Origin: JAAXHF01 sp965242605
Lineage (GTDB): Bacteria > Desulfobacterota > Binatia > Bin18
Direction: 5' to 3'
NCBI GenBank assembly: GCA_965242605.1
Contig: CBDESS010000001.1
Span: 868,001-932,000 of the forward strand
DNA length: 64,000 nt
Shown: positions 24,260 through 33,125 of the stretch, one piece after another
Layout: each line of letters begins with the position of its first letter
Numbering within the stretch: the first letter of the stretch is position 1
Translations under genes and position numbers: made by a program
The notes under the pieces: model-generated
Databases searched by the model: none
Told to the model about the DNA's origin: nothing
What the model saw: the letters and a program-made list of their open reading frames with translations, nothing else

Positions 24260-25444
24260 TTGCCGATAGCCATTGCAGACCACATCAAACAAGTGAGAGA
24301 AGGACTGCGGAGCGACGCTTTTTCTTCCGAGGCGGCGGTTTCCCAGGGCATTCTTTTGTCGGCGCTGCACGAACTCGGCTGGCCTGTCTTCGATATCAGC
24401 GTGGTTGTCCCCGAGTTCTCGCTTGGGGAAGGAGGGCGGGTTGATTTTGCGCTGTGTCACCCGACGAACAAGCCCGCTGTCTTTGTCGAGGTCAAGCGGG
24501 TTGGCCGGTCGGACAGGGATGACAAACAGCTCTTTGAGTATGCCTTCCATCAAGGTGTGCAGGTGGCCATCCTGACGGACGGCCAGGAGTGGAGCTTCTA
24601 CCTGCCGGCTGAGCAGGGGCACTACATGGAGCGGAGGGTCTACAAGCTCAACCTTCTGGAGCGAAACATCGAAGACGCAGCCAGCAGGCTGGAGCGATAC
24701 CTCAGCTATGAGCGGGTCTGTTCGGGTGAAGCCCTCGGGGCCGCCCGGTCGGATTATCAGACCGTCGCCAGGCAGAGAGAAATAGAGGCCGCGCTGCCCA
24801 AAGCCTGGAGCGCGCTGCTTGAAGAGCGGGATTCATCGCTGCTTGAGCTTTTGGCCAACAAGGTTGAAGGCCTGTGTGGCTACAAGCCGGCTTCGGATGT
24901 GTGCAGCCAGTTTCTTGAAGGGGTCTCAGAGCCTCGCGTCGTCACACCGGCCCCCAATCCTGACCAGTTCAGCAGTCACCTCGTCAGGGAAGCAAAAAAA
25001 CCACGCGCGGGCAGATACCGCGCGGATGCAGCAGGAGGAATCAACAGCAGTCACCTCGTCAGGGAAGCAAAAAAACCACCATCGGGTGTTCGTACCAGGG
25101 CAGTCGTATCGTTCACATTCAGGGGGGAAACGCATGAATGCAGTTCAGCGGCAGAGGTGATGCGCCAAGTTTTCCGTTTGCTGGCTGAAGAAGACCCCGA
25201 TTTTCTCGAACGCTTTGCTGCGCTCAAACACGGCAAAAAGCGGCGGTATTTGGATCAAGACCGGAGGAAGCTCTATCCCGGAAAACCGTCGGACTTCGCC
25301 CTGGCCCACTCATTCGAGGTGGCCCACGGCTGGTGGCTTGGGACGAACTACAACCGAAAGGTGATTCGGTGGATGCTGGACTCGGCCTTAGAGGTTGCCC
25401 ATCCAAGCCTGCGGTCGGTCATAAAGTTCAATGTCGGCGCTTAG
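24260..25444 (+). CDS. Restriction endonuclease-like protein (PD-(D/E)xK)
   Basis: 394 residues from a TTG at 24260, with AAGGAG just before it. The N-terminal third matches the nuclease-fold domain found in type I HsdR-like and stand-alone proteins: SEAAVSQGILL, GGRVDFALC (Asp) and VFVEVKRVG (Glu, Lys), followed by QLFEYAFHQGVQVAILTDG. The middle holds a 25-residue tandem duplication (SSHLVREAKKP twice) encoded by a 35-bp DNA repeat. The C-terminal part (FRGETHECSSAAEVM) resembles domains in predicted restriction or nucleic-acid-processing proteins. No methylase is next to it. A defence or DNA-repair role is likely but unproven. Confidence 0.75.
   Translation: MPIAIADHIKQVREGLRSDAFSSEAAVSQGILLSALHELGWPVFDISVVVPEFSLGEGGRVDFALCHPTNKPAVFVEVKRVGRSDRDDKQLFEYAFHQGVQVAILTDGQEWSFYLPAEQGHYMERRVYKLNLLERNIEDAASRLERYLSYERVCSGEALGAARSDYQTVARQREIEAALPKAWSALLEERDSSLLELLANKVEGLCGYKPASDVCSQFLEGVSEPRVVTPAPNPDQFSSHLVREAKKPRAGRYRADAAGGINSSHLVREAKKPPSGVRTRAVVSFTFRGETHECSSAAEVMRQVFRLLAEEDPDFLERFAALKHGKKRRYLDQDRRKLYPGKPSDFALAHSFEVAHGWWLGTNYNRKVIRWMLDSALEVAHPSLRSVIKFNVGA
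24970..25004 (+). repeat. 35-bp direct repeat, copy 1
   Basis: Identical to 25045-25079 with a period of exactly 75 bases, keeping frame. It contains a run of 7 A, so both copies are also possible slippage sites. Confidence 0.92.
25045..25079 (+). repeat. 35-bp direct repeat, copy 2
   Basis: Second copy of the repeat encoding SSHLVREAKKP within the nuclease-like gene. Confidence 0.92.
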
Positions 25445-25456
25445 GCGCTTCTTCCT

Positions 25457-25473
25457 GCGGGCGAGACGCCCGC
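25457..25473. terminator. GC-rich hairpin between convergent genes
   Basis: GCGGGCG and CGCCCGC pair around AGA between two convergent genes. There is no T-run. The same short hairpin type is common in many GC-rich genomes. Confidence 0.35.
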
Positions 25474-25492
25474 GCACCCAGGATCACAGGAT

Positions 25493-26743
25493 TCAGATCA
25501 CCCCTTTCTCTTTGAGCGCAGCCACCTGCTCAACACTCAGCCCGGCCAGCCTGGTGTAGACGGCTTCGTTGTCGTGCCCGACCGGGACGGAGCCGCGCCA
25601 GATTTTGCCCGGCGTCTCTGAAAAGAGCGGGGTCACTCCGGTGCCCTTCACCGTGCCCACCTGCCCGTCTTCCCATTCGAGGTGCAGCATGCGGGCCTGG
25701 TAATGCGGGTCGTCGGCCATGTCCTTGCTGTTCATGATCGGGCAACAGGCGACTTGGGCGGCGTTCATCGCTTCCACCACGTCAGCGACCGTCCGCTCGG
25801 CGACCCAGCCGCGCAGCAGGGCGTCAAACTCAATACCCTCGATCGAGTTCACGTCTGCGCTGGCGTTTTGCCATTTCTCGTCCTGTGGGTCGAGACCGAT
25901 GGCCTGGCACACCCGCGAGAAGACGGCCAGCCCGACCGCGCCGATCACTACCCAACCGTCGCTGGCCTGAAAGGCGTCGTAGGGCTGGAACGCGGTCGCC
26001 TTATTGCCCGAGCGGCCGCGCACAAAGCCGTTGGCAAAATACTCCACCATCGTGCCCGACAGGAGGCGGTGAATGGACTCGAATTGTGCAATATCAATGA
26101 CCTGGCCTTTGCCCGTGCGCTGGGCAAAGATATAGCCCGACAGCGAAGACCACAGGCAGAACAGGGCGGTAATATAGTCCGCGGTCCAGGGGTTGGCCCG
26201 GACGGGCGGGTCGGGGTCGGGAAATCCGGTCTGGTACATCAGGCCGCCAAAGGCCTGGCCGATCATGTCGTAGGACGCCCGGCCCAGGTAATCCGCATGA
26301 CCGCTCTGGCCGTAGCCCGACACATGGGCAATGACGATTGTGGGGTTGGTCTGCAACACCACCTCGTCGGTCAGGCCCCACTTGGTGTACGAGCCAGGCT
26401 TGGAACTCTCCATCCAGATATCGCACTCCTTAATCAGCCTGAGAAAGACATCTCTGCCCTCGGGCACACTGAAATCCAGGGTCGTATACAGCTCGTTGCG
26501 GCGTTCCTGGACCCAGGTGGTGGCGACTTGGCCGCTGCCGTCCTTGGTCGGCAGTTGCATACCGAGGTGTCGCCAGGCGGCGTCTCCCTCGCCCGGGCGT
26601 TCGACCTGGATCACCTCCGCGCCCATCTCGGCTGCCAGCGCGGCGGCATACGGCTGGGCAATCAGACTGCCGGTTGACAGGATGCGGACACCCTGCAACG
26701 GCCCAAACTGTTCGGGTAACAGCGACGGCGCGCGACTCTCCAT
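25493..26743 (-). CDS. CoA-transferase, CaiB/BaiF family (class III)
   Basis: 416 residues, start at 26743 behind GGGAGGAG. Class III CoA-transferases move CoA between organic acids through an aspartyl-CoA intermediate. The N-terminal LQGVRILSTGSLIAQPYAA, AEMGAEVIQVERPGEGD and the central GQAFGGLMYQTG segments are typical. The probable catalytic Asp is in the SYDMIGQA segment. No signal peptide; it acts in the cytoplasm. The acid is unknown; such genes abound in bacteria that degrade aromatic or terpenoid carbon. Confidence 0.9.
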   Translation of the reverse strand: MESRAPSLLPEQFGPLQGVRILSTGSLIAQPYAAALAAEMGAEVIQVERPGEGDAAWRHLGMQLPTKDGSGQVATTWVQERRNELYTTLDFSVPEGRDVFLRLIKECDIWMESSKPGSYTKWGLTDEVVLQTNPTIVIAHVSGYGQSGHADYLGRASYDMIGQAFGGLMYQTGFPDPDPPVRANPWTADYITALFCLWSSLSGYIFAQRTGKGQVIDIAQFESIHRLLSGTMVEYFANGFVRGRSGNKATAFQPYDAFQASDGWVVIGAVGLAVFSRVCQAIGLDPQDEKWQNASADVNSIEGIEFDALLRGWVAERTVADVVEAMNAAQVACCPIMNSKDMADDPHYQARMLHLEWEDGQVGTVKGTGVTPLFSETPGKIWRGSVPVGHDNEAVYTRLAGLSVEQVAALKEKGVI

Positions 26744-26920
26744 GATAACTCCTCCCTGCGTGATGGCTTACCCCTAACCGAAATCCAGGGCCAAGGCAAC
26801 GCGCGGCGTGTGGCAGACGTCCCTGCGGCTCTCAGCACGGTCAACCTGGCATCTTTTGACTCGACAAGTCGGCTTTGATAGATGTGTCCCGGCCGGACCA
26901 GCAACATGAAGGAGGATAGC

Positions 26921-27489
26921 ATGAAATGGGCGGTCTTCTTTGTGACTTGCACCGCCGCACCCTGTCCATCCGCCCCCAGCCTGGCACGGGCCGGCTCGGG
27001 CTTCTATCTGAGCAGCGACTTGGGGGCCAACTTTGCGTCCGGGTCGGACCTTGACAATAGCGACAACGACCGGGCCACCGGGTGCGACGAGTTCCACAAC
27101 CCGCTCTTTGCCGATGTTCCCCACTGTACAGACCCGGCCGGCCGGGGCGATAGCTGGATGAGCGAGTTCGACGCCGCCGAGGGTATCCTGGCCGGTGCCG
27201 CGGTCGGCGACAGCCTGCGGAACAGGCTGATTGAGCAATGCGGCCCGGATTCGCGGCAGCGTCGCTGGAACAGTCAACAGCGAGCAGAGCACCCTCACCG
27301 ATACGCTGTCGCTGGGCATGAAAGGCCGCTGGGTCAACTTCACCACCTTACCAGGACCGCGGCTCGTGGGACCGCCTGCGCAGCCACGACTCTCAACTGA
27401 GGCTTGACGGGAGCGAGCCGGTGAGGTGGAAAGTCAAGATGGACGACATCGAGATGTTCGGGGTCAGCCTGAGCCTCAAGTATCACTTA
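26921..27489 (+). pseudogene. Degenerate copy of the adjacent outer-membrane barrel gene
   Basis: It begins with an intact start (ATG at 26921, GGAGGATAG upstream), a signal-like N-terminus and GSGFYLSSDLGANFASGSDL, closely matching the gene at 27539. After about residue 100 (EGILAGAAVGDSLRN) most of the barrel is deleted. The C-terminal strands reappear in another frame (LTDTLSLGMKGRWVNF) and then in a third frame (DDIEMFGVSLSLKYHL), where the normal stop has also been lost. It is a tandem duplicate that has decayed. Confidence 0.85.
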
Positions 27490-27538
27490 CCAGCCGCCCG
27501 GCCTTGCCAAGCGGCTTCCCTTGAAGAGAGGAGAGAGT

Positions 27539-28471
27539 ATGCGACGCGCTCTTTCAGTCACGCTGTGTTGTATCACCATATACGCACTTGCGCCCAGCTT
27601 GGCCTGGGCCGGATCGGGCTTCTATCTGGGCAGCGATATCGGGGCAAACTTCGCCTCAAGCCTGGACCTTGACGGAACCGCCTATGATGGGCCGAGCGAC
27701 TGTGACGAGTTCATCAACCCGCTGGCCCCGAGCCTGCCGGAATGCGCCACCCGGGGTCTGAGTGAATGGGCGAATGACATGGGTACCGCCGAGGGTATGC
27801 TGGCCGGTGCCACGGCCGGCTACAGCCTGCGCCCTCAGTTCCCGGCTCAACTGCTGGGCGGCCTGCGGCTGGAGCTGGAATACTTCTACCGGGATTCGGC
27901 ATACAAGCAGACCTCCGCCCTGTCCGGTACAGGCGGCTCAACCTTGGCCAAGCTCGGCGGCGAGCTGGTCAGGGCCGAAGACCGGGTCGGCAGCGTGACC
28001 TCCCATAACCTGTTTGGCAACCTGTATTACGACTTTTTCAACACCAGCCGCTTCACCCCATATATCGGCTTTGGCATAGGCGTGGGTTTCACCGATATGG
28101 ACTACGGCAGCCTGTGGGCCCGCAATCCCGACCCTGCCGCCATCACCACCGGCCAGGGGCGGTCCAACGCTGAGGTGATCCGCCGCAACCTGGCCGGCAC
28201 GACCAGCAGCCTCCAGGATGAACTGAGCGACACCCTGTTCGGCTACCAAGTGCTGTTCGGGGTGGACTATGCGCTGACCGACTCGCTGTCTCTGGGGGTC
28301 AAAGGCCGCTGGGTCAACTACGACTCGTTCAGCGACAGGGTCGTATGGAACCCGCTGCGCAGCCACCCGCCCAACCGCCGGCGTGACGGCAGTCAGCCGG
28401 TGTCGGGCCGCATCAAGACCGACGACATCGAGATGTTCGGCGTCAGCTTGAGCCTCAAGTACCACTTCTAG
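27539..28471 (+). CDS. Outer-membrane beta-barrel protein (surface antigen/P44-Msp2-like)
   Basis: 310 residues from the ATG at 27539, with GAGGAGAGAG upstream. A signal peptide ends at SLAWA, then GSGFYLGSDIGANFA opens the barrel. Alternating beta strands (LRLELEYFYRD, FTPYIGFGIGVGF, LFGVDYALTDSLSLGVKGRW) and the terminal KYHF with C-terminal Phe are typical of small outer-membrane barrels recognised by BAM. The pattern resembles the Anaplasma P44/Msp2 surface-antigen superfamily. Its ligand or function is unknown. The broken tandem copy upstream suggests past gene amplification. Its 3' end overlaps the M20 gene by 17 bases. Confidence 0.85.
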   Translation: MRRALSVTLCCITIYALAPSLAWAGSGFYLGSDIGANFASSLDLDGTAYDGPSDCDEFINPLAPSLPECATRGLSEWANDMGTAEGMLAGATAGYSLRPQFPAQLLGGLRLELEYFYRDSAYKQTSALSGTGGSTLAKLGGELVRAEDRVGSVTSHNLFGNLYYDFFNTSRFTPYIGFGIGVGFTDMDYGSLWARNPDPAAITTGQGRSNAEVIRRNLAGTTSSLQDELSDTLFGYQVLFGVDYALTDSLSLGVKGRWVNYDSFSDRVVWNPLRSHPPNRRRDGSQPVSGRIKTDDIEMFGVSLSLKYHF

Positions 28472-29875
28472 CTGCCGCGTAGTGGTCGGCCAGGACCCGG
28501 GCCACACAGCAGGTCAGCTTCACCCCGGTTGAGAGTTCGAGAAACTCGTTTGGGCCGTGGGCGTTTGAGTGCGGGCCGAGCACCCCGGTAATCATGAACT
28601 GGGCCTGGGGGAACTTCTCGCCCAACATGCCCATGAAGGGGATCGTGCCACCCTCGCCCATGTAACACGCCGGGCGGCCGAAGAACTCGCACGACGCCCG
28701 CGCCAGCGACTCCTCCAGCCACGCGGCGAGCACCGGCGCGTTCCAACCCGAGGCAGCCATGCCCGGCGCAAAGCTGACCGCCGCCCCATACGGCGGGTCC
28801 TGCTCCACGACCTGCTTGACACACGCCATCGCCCGGTCTGGATCGACCAGAGGCGGCAGCCGCAGCGAGACCTGGACCGCGGTGCGCGGTCGTAAGACAT
28901 TGCCGGCCTGGTTAAGCGACGGCAGGCCGGCCGCGCCGGTAATTTCGAGCTGGGGCCGCCATGTCCGGTTGAGCAGCAAGGCTTCACTATGACCTGTCAC
29001 CGGCGCGCTGCCGGCCTGAAACGGGAACATGGCCGAGACGGACGAACCCAACACCCCGGCCGCGGCCGCAGCCTGACGCCGGCGCTCGTCGGGGATTTCG
29101 GCGTGCAGCTCAGGGGAAGGATGCTGCCCGTGTGCTCGTCTTCCAAGCGGCTGAGCACCTGGCGCAGGACGCGGAACGAGGAGGGCACGATGCCGCTCGC
29201 CGCCCCGGAATGCACGCCCTCGGTCAGGGTCGAGACGGACAGCACTCCCATCACCAGCCCCCGCAGCGAGTTCGTGACCCACAGCTGCTCGTAGTTTCCA
29301 CACCCGGAATCAAGACAGATGACCAGGCTCGGCGAGCCGATCCGCTCTTTGAGCGCGTCGATATAGTGCGGCAGGTCGTTGCTGCCGCTCTCTTCGTCGG
29401 CCTCAATGATGATGACGCACCGGGCGTGGGGTATCCCCTGGCGTTGCAGGGCCTGGATAGCGGTCAGGGAGGCGAAGCCGGCATAGCCGTCGTCGGCCCC
29501 GCCCCGGCCGTACAGCTTGCCGTCGGTGATAACCGGCGTCCACGGGCCGAGACCCTCATTCCAGCCGTGCATGGGCGGCTGCTTGTCGAGGTGTCCGTAC
29601 AACAGCACGGTCTCCTGGGTCTGTCCGGGCACCTCGATACACACCAGCGGCGTGCGCCCGTTGAGACGGATCACGTCGAGGGTGAGGCCGGGCACGGCCT
29701 GCGCCCGCACCCAAGCGGCGACCAGCTCCACCGCCCGGTCCATATAGCCGTTGGTCTGCCAGTCCGGGTCATAGGCCGGCGACTGATTTGGAATCCGCAG
29801 ATAGTCGGTCAGGGCGGGGATAATCCTGTCCGCCCAGGCGCGTTCGACAAACTGGCGAGTGGCGCGGGTATCCAT
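28455..29875 (-). pseudogene. M20 family metallopeptidase, split by a frameshift
   Basis: The N-terminal part, from 29875, reads normally through the zinc-site motifs YGHLDKQP, YGRGGADD and DEESGSND. The C-terminal part, ending at 28455, continues in another frame with ELHAEIPDERRR and the His motif SNAHGPNEF. The frames meet at about 29113-29116, a run of four C on the coding strand where one extra C would restore a single protein of about 470 residues. The family are dipeptidases or acyl-amino-acid hydrolases with two zinc ions. Either the gene is recently inactivated or the run is a sequencing error or slippage site. Confidence 0.85.
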
Positions 29876-29899
29876 ATGTCTCTCTCCGGTGCGGGCCGG

Positions 29900-31099
29900 C
29901 TAGCCGGCTTCGGTCGGGCCTTCGGCCAGGCGCGGCGGCACGGCCACCGCCGGGCGTGGGACGGCAGTCAGCCGGGCAAAGCCGACGGTGCCGAGCAGGC
30001 CGGCCACGGCACCGAACAGAAACAGGGGCCGCAAGCCGGAAATGTCGAGCGCCAAGCCGCCCAAAACCGGCCCCAGCATCATGCCGACGCTCATGGCCAT
30101 ATTCAGCATACCCATGACCGCGCCCATATTCCCGTCCTGGCCCTCCTCCGCGGCCAGGGCGTTGAGGGCCGGCATGGCCATCGCGCCCATCGCCCCGGTC
30201 ACCGCGGCAATCAGCAGCAGGTGCCAGAAGGTCCAGGCGAAAAACATAAAGGCAAATACACACGAGCCGACCAGACCGCTGGCGATGATGAGTGGGCGCT
30301 TGCTGAAGCGGTCGGCCATGCGGCCAAACGGTACCTGGACCAGGGAGCTGACCAGCATGTAGCAGGCAATCGCCCAGCCGATCATGGTGTGGCTGAGGTG
30401 AAGGACCTCGGCCCCCAAGAGGGGCAGGAACGAAAACCACAACCCCATCTGGATGGTGTTGACCACGCGGTACAGGGCCAGCCCCTTGACCCGTGGGCGG
30501 GCCAACAGCTGCCGGTACGAGGTCTGCCGGCTGGCCGTCGCGTCCGCGGCCGGAGAGGCCGGCAGCAGGACCAGCACCAGGCCGCAGGCCAGGGCGTTCA
30601 ACACCCCCATCCAATGGAAGCTGGCCTCCATGCCGTACTGATCGCTCAGCCAGCCGCCGGCCAGCGGCCCCAGACCGATGCCGCTGGTTATGGACAGATT
30701 AAAAATGCCCATCAGGGCACCGCGCTTTTCGGGCGGGGCGATGTCGCCCACATAGGCGGTAGCAATCGGCAGGGTCAGGGCCACCGCGGCACCCTGGAGA
30801 AAACGCCCCAGGGTCAGATACAGCATGTTCGGGGCGTAGACATACCACACCGACAGCAGGCTGCTGACCGCCAGACCGGCGGCGATGAAGGTCTTGCGGC
30901 CATGCCGGTCTGAGAGCCGGCCGATCGGCGGCATGAACACTATCTGGGCCAGGGGAAAGCTGGCAAAGAAGATGCCGATAGTGATACCGCTGGCCCCCAA
31001 GGTCTTGGCGTAAATGGGCATGAAGGGAATCACGATGCCCATACCCAGCATGGAGGTAAACACGGCAATGTTGAGCGTAGAGAACACGCGCTGATTCAT
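29900..31099 (-). CDS. MFS transporter (DHA1-like drug/proton antiporter)
   Basis: 399 residues with 12 predicted helices. The motif between helices 2 and 3 reads GRLSDRHGRKTFI, as in drug:H+ antiporters, and is echoed as GRMADRFSKRPLI in the second half. The fifth-helix region ITSGIGLGPLAGGWLSD matches the antiporter motif C (GxxxGPxxGG). This suggests export of a toxic compound or metabolite. It starts 24 bases before the M20 gene in the same direction, so they may be co-transcribed. Confidence 0.88.
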   Translation of the reverse strand: MNQRVFSTLNIAVFTSMLGMGIVIPFMPIYAKTLGASGITIGIFFASFPLAQIVFMPPIGRLSDRHGRKTFIAAGLAVSSLLSVWYVYAPNMLYLTLGRFLQGAAVALTLPIATAYVGDIAPPEKRGALMGIFNLSITSGIGLGPLAGGWLSDQYGMEASFHWMGVLNALACGLVLVLLPASPAADATASRQTSYRQLLARPRVKGLALYRVVNTIQMGLWFSFLPLLGAEVLHLSHTMIGWAIACYMLVSSLVQVPFGRMADRFSKRPLIIASGLVGSCVFAFMFFAWTFWHLLLIAAVTGAMGAMAMPALNALAAEEGQDGNMGAVMGMLNMAMSVGMMLGPVLGGLALDISGLRPLFLFGAVAGLLGTVGFARLTAVPRPAVAVPPRLAEGPTEAG

Positions 31100-31232
31100 G
31101 GCGGGTTCGTTGTTTCACAGCGACCGGAGGAGGACAAGTGGAGGGCGAAGCGGGGGCGGTCCTCCGCCGGCGGGCGGGGAGAGAGCGGGTCCGTTGACAA
31201 ATCCCTGGGAAATCCTCTAGCGTGGCAGGGGT

Positions 31233-32351
31233 ATGCGCAGAGGTATCAGGCTGTTGGCAGGGCTGCTGATCCTGGTGTGGCCAGCCGGCTGTACATCGGT
31301 AGTCAAACGCCCGTCGGCCAAAGAGTATTTTAATACCGCGGAGAAAGCCTATCGGGATGAGGACTATACTATCGCTACCGAGAACTTCCGCGATCTGCTT
31401 GACCAATACCCGCTCAATCCCTACGCCGAGGAAGCGCAGCTCAAAATCGCCTACTCCTACTATCTCGATGAGGAGTATAGCGACGGGATTGCCGCCTTTA
31501 ATGACTTTGAGCGCAGCTATCCGACCAGCCCCCACCTGCCGTTTGTCGAGTACTATCGGGGCATGTCGTATCTCGAGCAGATGCGCTCGCCGGACCGTGA
31601 CCAGGCCGTGACCCAAAACGCTTACACACATTTCCAGACTGTGTTGGAACGCTACCCCGACAGCAGCTTCCGCACCCTGGCCGAGGAAAAGAGCCGGGAG
31701 TGCCGCGAGTCGCTGGCGTCAAGCATACTCGGCATTAGCGCACAGTATCAGCGGATCGGGCATTTATTTGCGGCCAGGGTTCGCCTGCGGTCGCTGGTTG
31801 AGCAATACCCCGAAGCCGAGGCCAGCACTGAGGCCCTGGCCAGGCTGGAAGAAGTCCTGACCCTGGAGCGCGAACCGGAGTTAGCCGCCCTGGCGGCCAA
31901 AGCCTACGATTTTCGGACGAACACCACCCTGTCTGCCGAGCAAATCAGACAGTTGGAACAGATCGGCGCTGTGGCCGAAGAAGTCGCTTCGCCACAAGAC
32001 GGGCAGCCCAGCGTGGACAACACGGGCTTGGCCGGTCTGCCCACGCCCAGCCTTGATCCGCTGTTGCAGCTCATTACCGAGCTGCGCAAAGACGAGGCAA
32101 AAATTCGGGCCGAAGCCCTGGAGGACCACCGCGAGGAACTCAAACGGATCGAGGAGGCCAACGAAAAACGTATGCAGGAGAGGGAAGAACGCCGGCTGGC
32201 CGGACTTGAGGAAGAAAAACCGGCCCAGGGCATACGCCGCTTCCTGCCCTGGGCGAGTAGACCGACCGAAGAGGAGGAAGAAGACAGAGAAGAAGAGCAA
32301 GACCCGATGCTGAGGATACGCGAATGGATGCCGGACTGGATACCGCTGTAG
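31233..32351 (+). CDS. bamD: BamD-like outer-membrane assembly lipoprotein
   Basis: 372 residues. The N-terminus is a lipoprotein signal with lipobox PAGC (LILVWPAGC). The TPR repeats of BamD follow (SAKEYFNTAEKAYRDEDY, FRDLLDQYPLNPYAEEAQL, YYRGMSYLEQM). BamD works with BamA to insert barrel proteins. Typical BamD has about 245 residues; this protein carries about 120 more, a charged coiled-coil (EELKRIEEANEKRMQERE) and a proline/tryptophan-rich end. A weak promoter lies just upstream: TTGACA at 31194-31199 but only a poor -10, with a leader of about 10 bases. The last 28 bases overlap the E1-like gene, so translation may be coupled. Confidence 0.85.
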   Translation: MRRGIRLLAGLLILVWPAGCTSVVKRPSAKEYFNTAEKAYRDEDYTIATENFRDLLDQYPLNPYAEEAQLKIAYSYYLDEEYSDGIAAFNDFERSYPTSPHLPFVEYYRGMSYLEQMRSPDRDQAVTQNAYTHFQTVLERYPDSSFRTLAEEKSRECRESLASSILGISAQYQRIGHLFAARVRLRSLVEQYPEAEASTEALARLEEVLTLEREPELAALAAKAYDFRTNTTLSAEQIRQLEQIGAVAEEVASPQDGQPSVDNTGLAGLPTPSLDPLLQLITELRKDEAKIRAEALEDHREELKRIEEANEKRMQEREERRLAGLEEEKPAQGIRRFLPWASRPTEEEEEDREEEQDPMLRIREWMPDWIPL

Positions 32352-33076
32352 GCGGGTCGGTGCTTGTTGTCGGTGTTGGCGGGCTGGGCTGTCCGGCGGC
32401 CCTGGCCCTGGCCCTGGCCGGGGTTGGCACGATTGGCCTGATTGATCCAGACCTGGTTGATGTGTCCAACTTGCAACGTCAGGTCCTGCATTTCACTTCC
32501 GACCTGGAGCGCCCCAAAGTAGAATCTGCCGGCGACAAGCTGTCCCGCCTGCGGCCCACCAGCCGACTGAGGACCTACCCCGAGCGGCTCACCCTGGACA
32601 ATCTGAGCGCCATCTTCCAGGAGTACGATTTTGTGATTGACGCGACCGACGGGATCGCCACAAAATTCATGATCAATGATGCCGCGGTCTTGCTCGGCAC
32701 ACCGTTCTCCTACGCCGGGATTGTCCAGTTTCAGGGTCAGACCCTCACCGTCCTGCCGGGACAAACCACCTGCCTGCGGTGCTTATTTCCGGTTCCGCCC
32801 TCCCCGGATGAGATACCGGGCTGTCAAGAGGCCGGCGTGCTCGGCAGTGCGGCCGGCGGCCTGGGCTTGATCCAGGCAACTGAGGCGGTCAAATATCTGA
32901 GCGGCAGCCCGGGGCTGCTGACCGACCGCGTGCTGACCTACGATGCCCAGCTTCCGCGCTGGCGCGAGGTCCGCCTCACGCCCAACCCGCGCTGTCCGGT
33001 GTGCGGCCTCCAGCCCACCATCACCAGCCTCCAACCCGAACGCTACGACGAAGCCGGGCTGTGTCAGGCCAATTGA
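32324..33076 (+). CDS. E1-like adenylyltransferase (ThiF/MoeB/HesA), arm-less active subunit
   Basis: 250 residues. It adenylates the C-terminal glycine of a ubiquitin-like sulfur carrier. The ATP loop VVGVGGLGCPAA, NLQRQV, the lysine in RPKVESAGDK, the catalytic-site Asp in VIDATDG, and a Cys in PGCQEAGVLG at the place of the MoeB active-site Cys are all intact. Zinc is held by CLRC and CPVC. What is missing is the N-terminal helix with the arginine finger (RYSRQ in MoeB): only about 17 residues precede the ATP loop, and the start overlaps bamD. In MoeB that arginine reaches the partner's site, so a second subunit is expected; the gene at 34774 has exactly this arm. Confidence 0.85.
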   Translation: MDAGLDTAVGGSVLVVGVGGLGCPAALALALAGVGTIGLIDPDLVDVSNLQRQVLHFTSDLERPKVESAGDKLSRLRPTSRLRTYPERLTLDNLSAIFQEYDFVIDATDGIATKFMINDAAVLLGTPFSYAGIVQFQGQTLTVLPGQTTCLRCLFPVPPSPDEIPGCQEAGVLGSAAGGLGLIQATEAVKYLSGSPGLLTDRVLTYDAQLPRWREVRLTPNPRCPVCGLQPTITSLQPERYDEAGLCQAN

Positions 33077-33125
33077 GAACAGTGAGAACAGCCGCCCCGC
33101 CAGGACATTTCTTTGAGGGATACCT

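Noticed and set aside
25457..25473. Hairpin as a member of the new repeat family
   Set aside because: Its sequence (GCGGGCG AGA CGCCCGC) shares neither arms nor centre with the family and is a common GC-rich hairpin.
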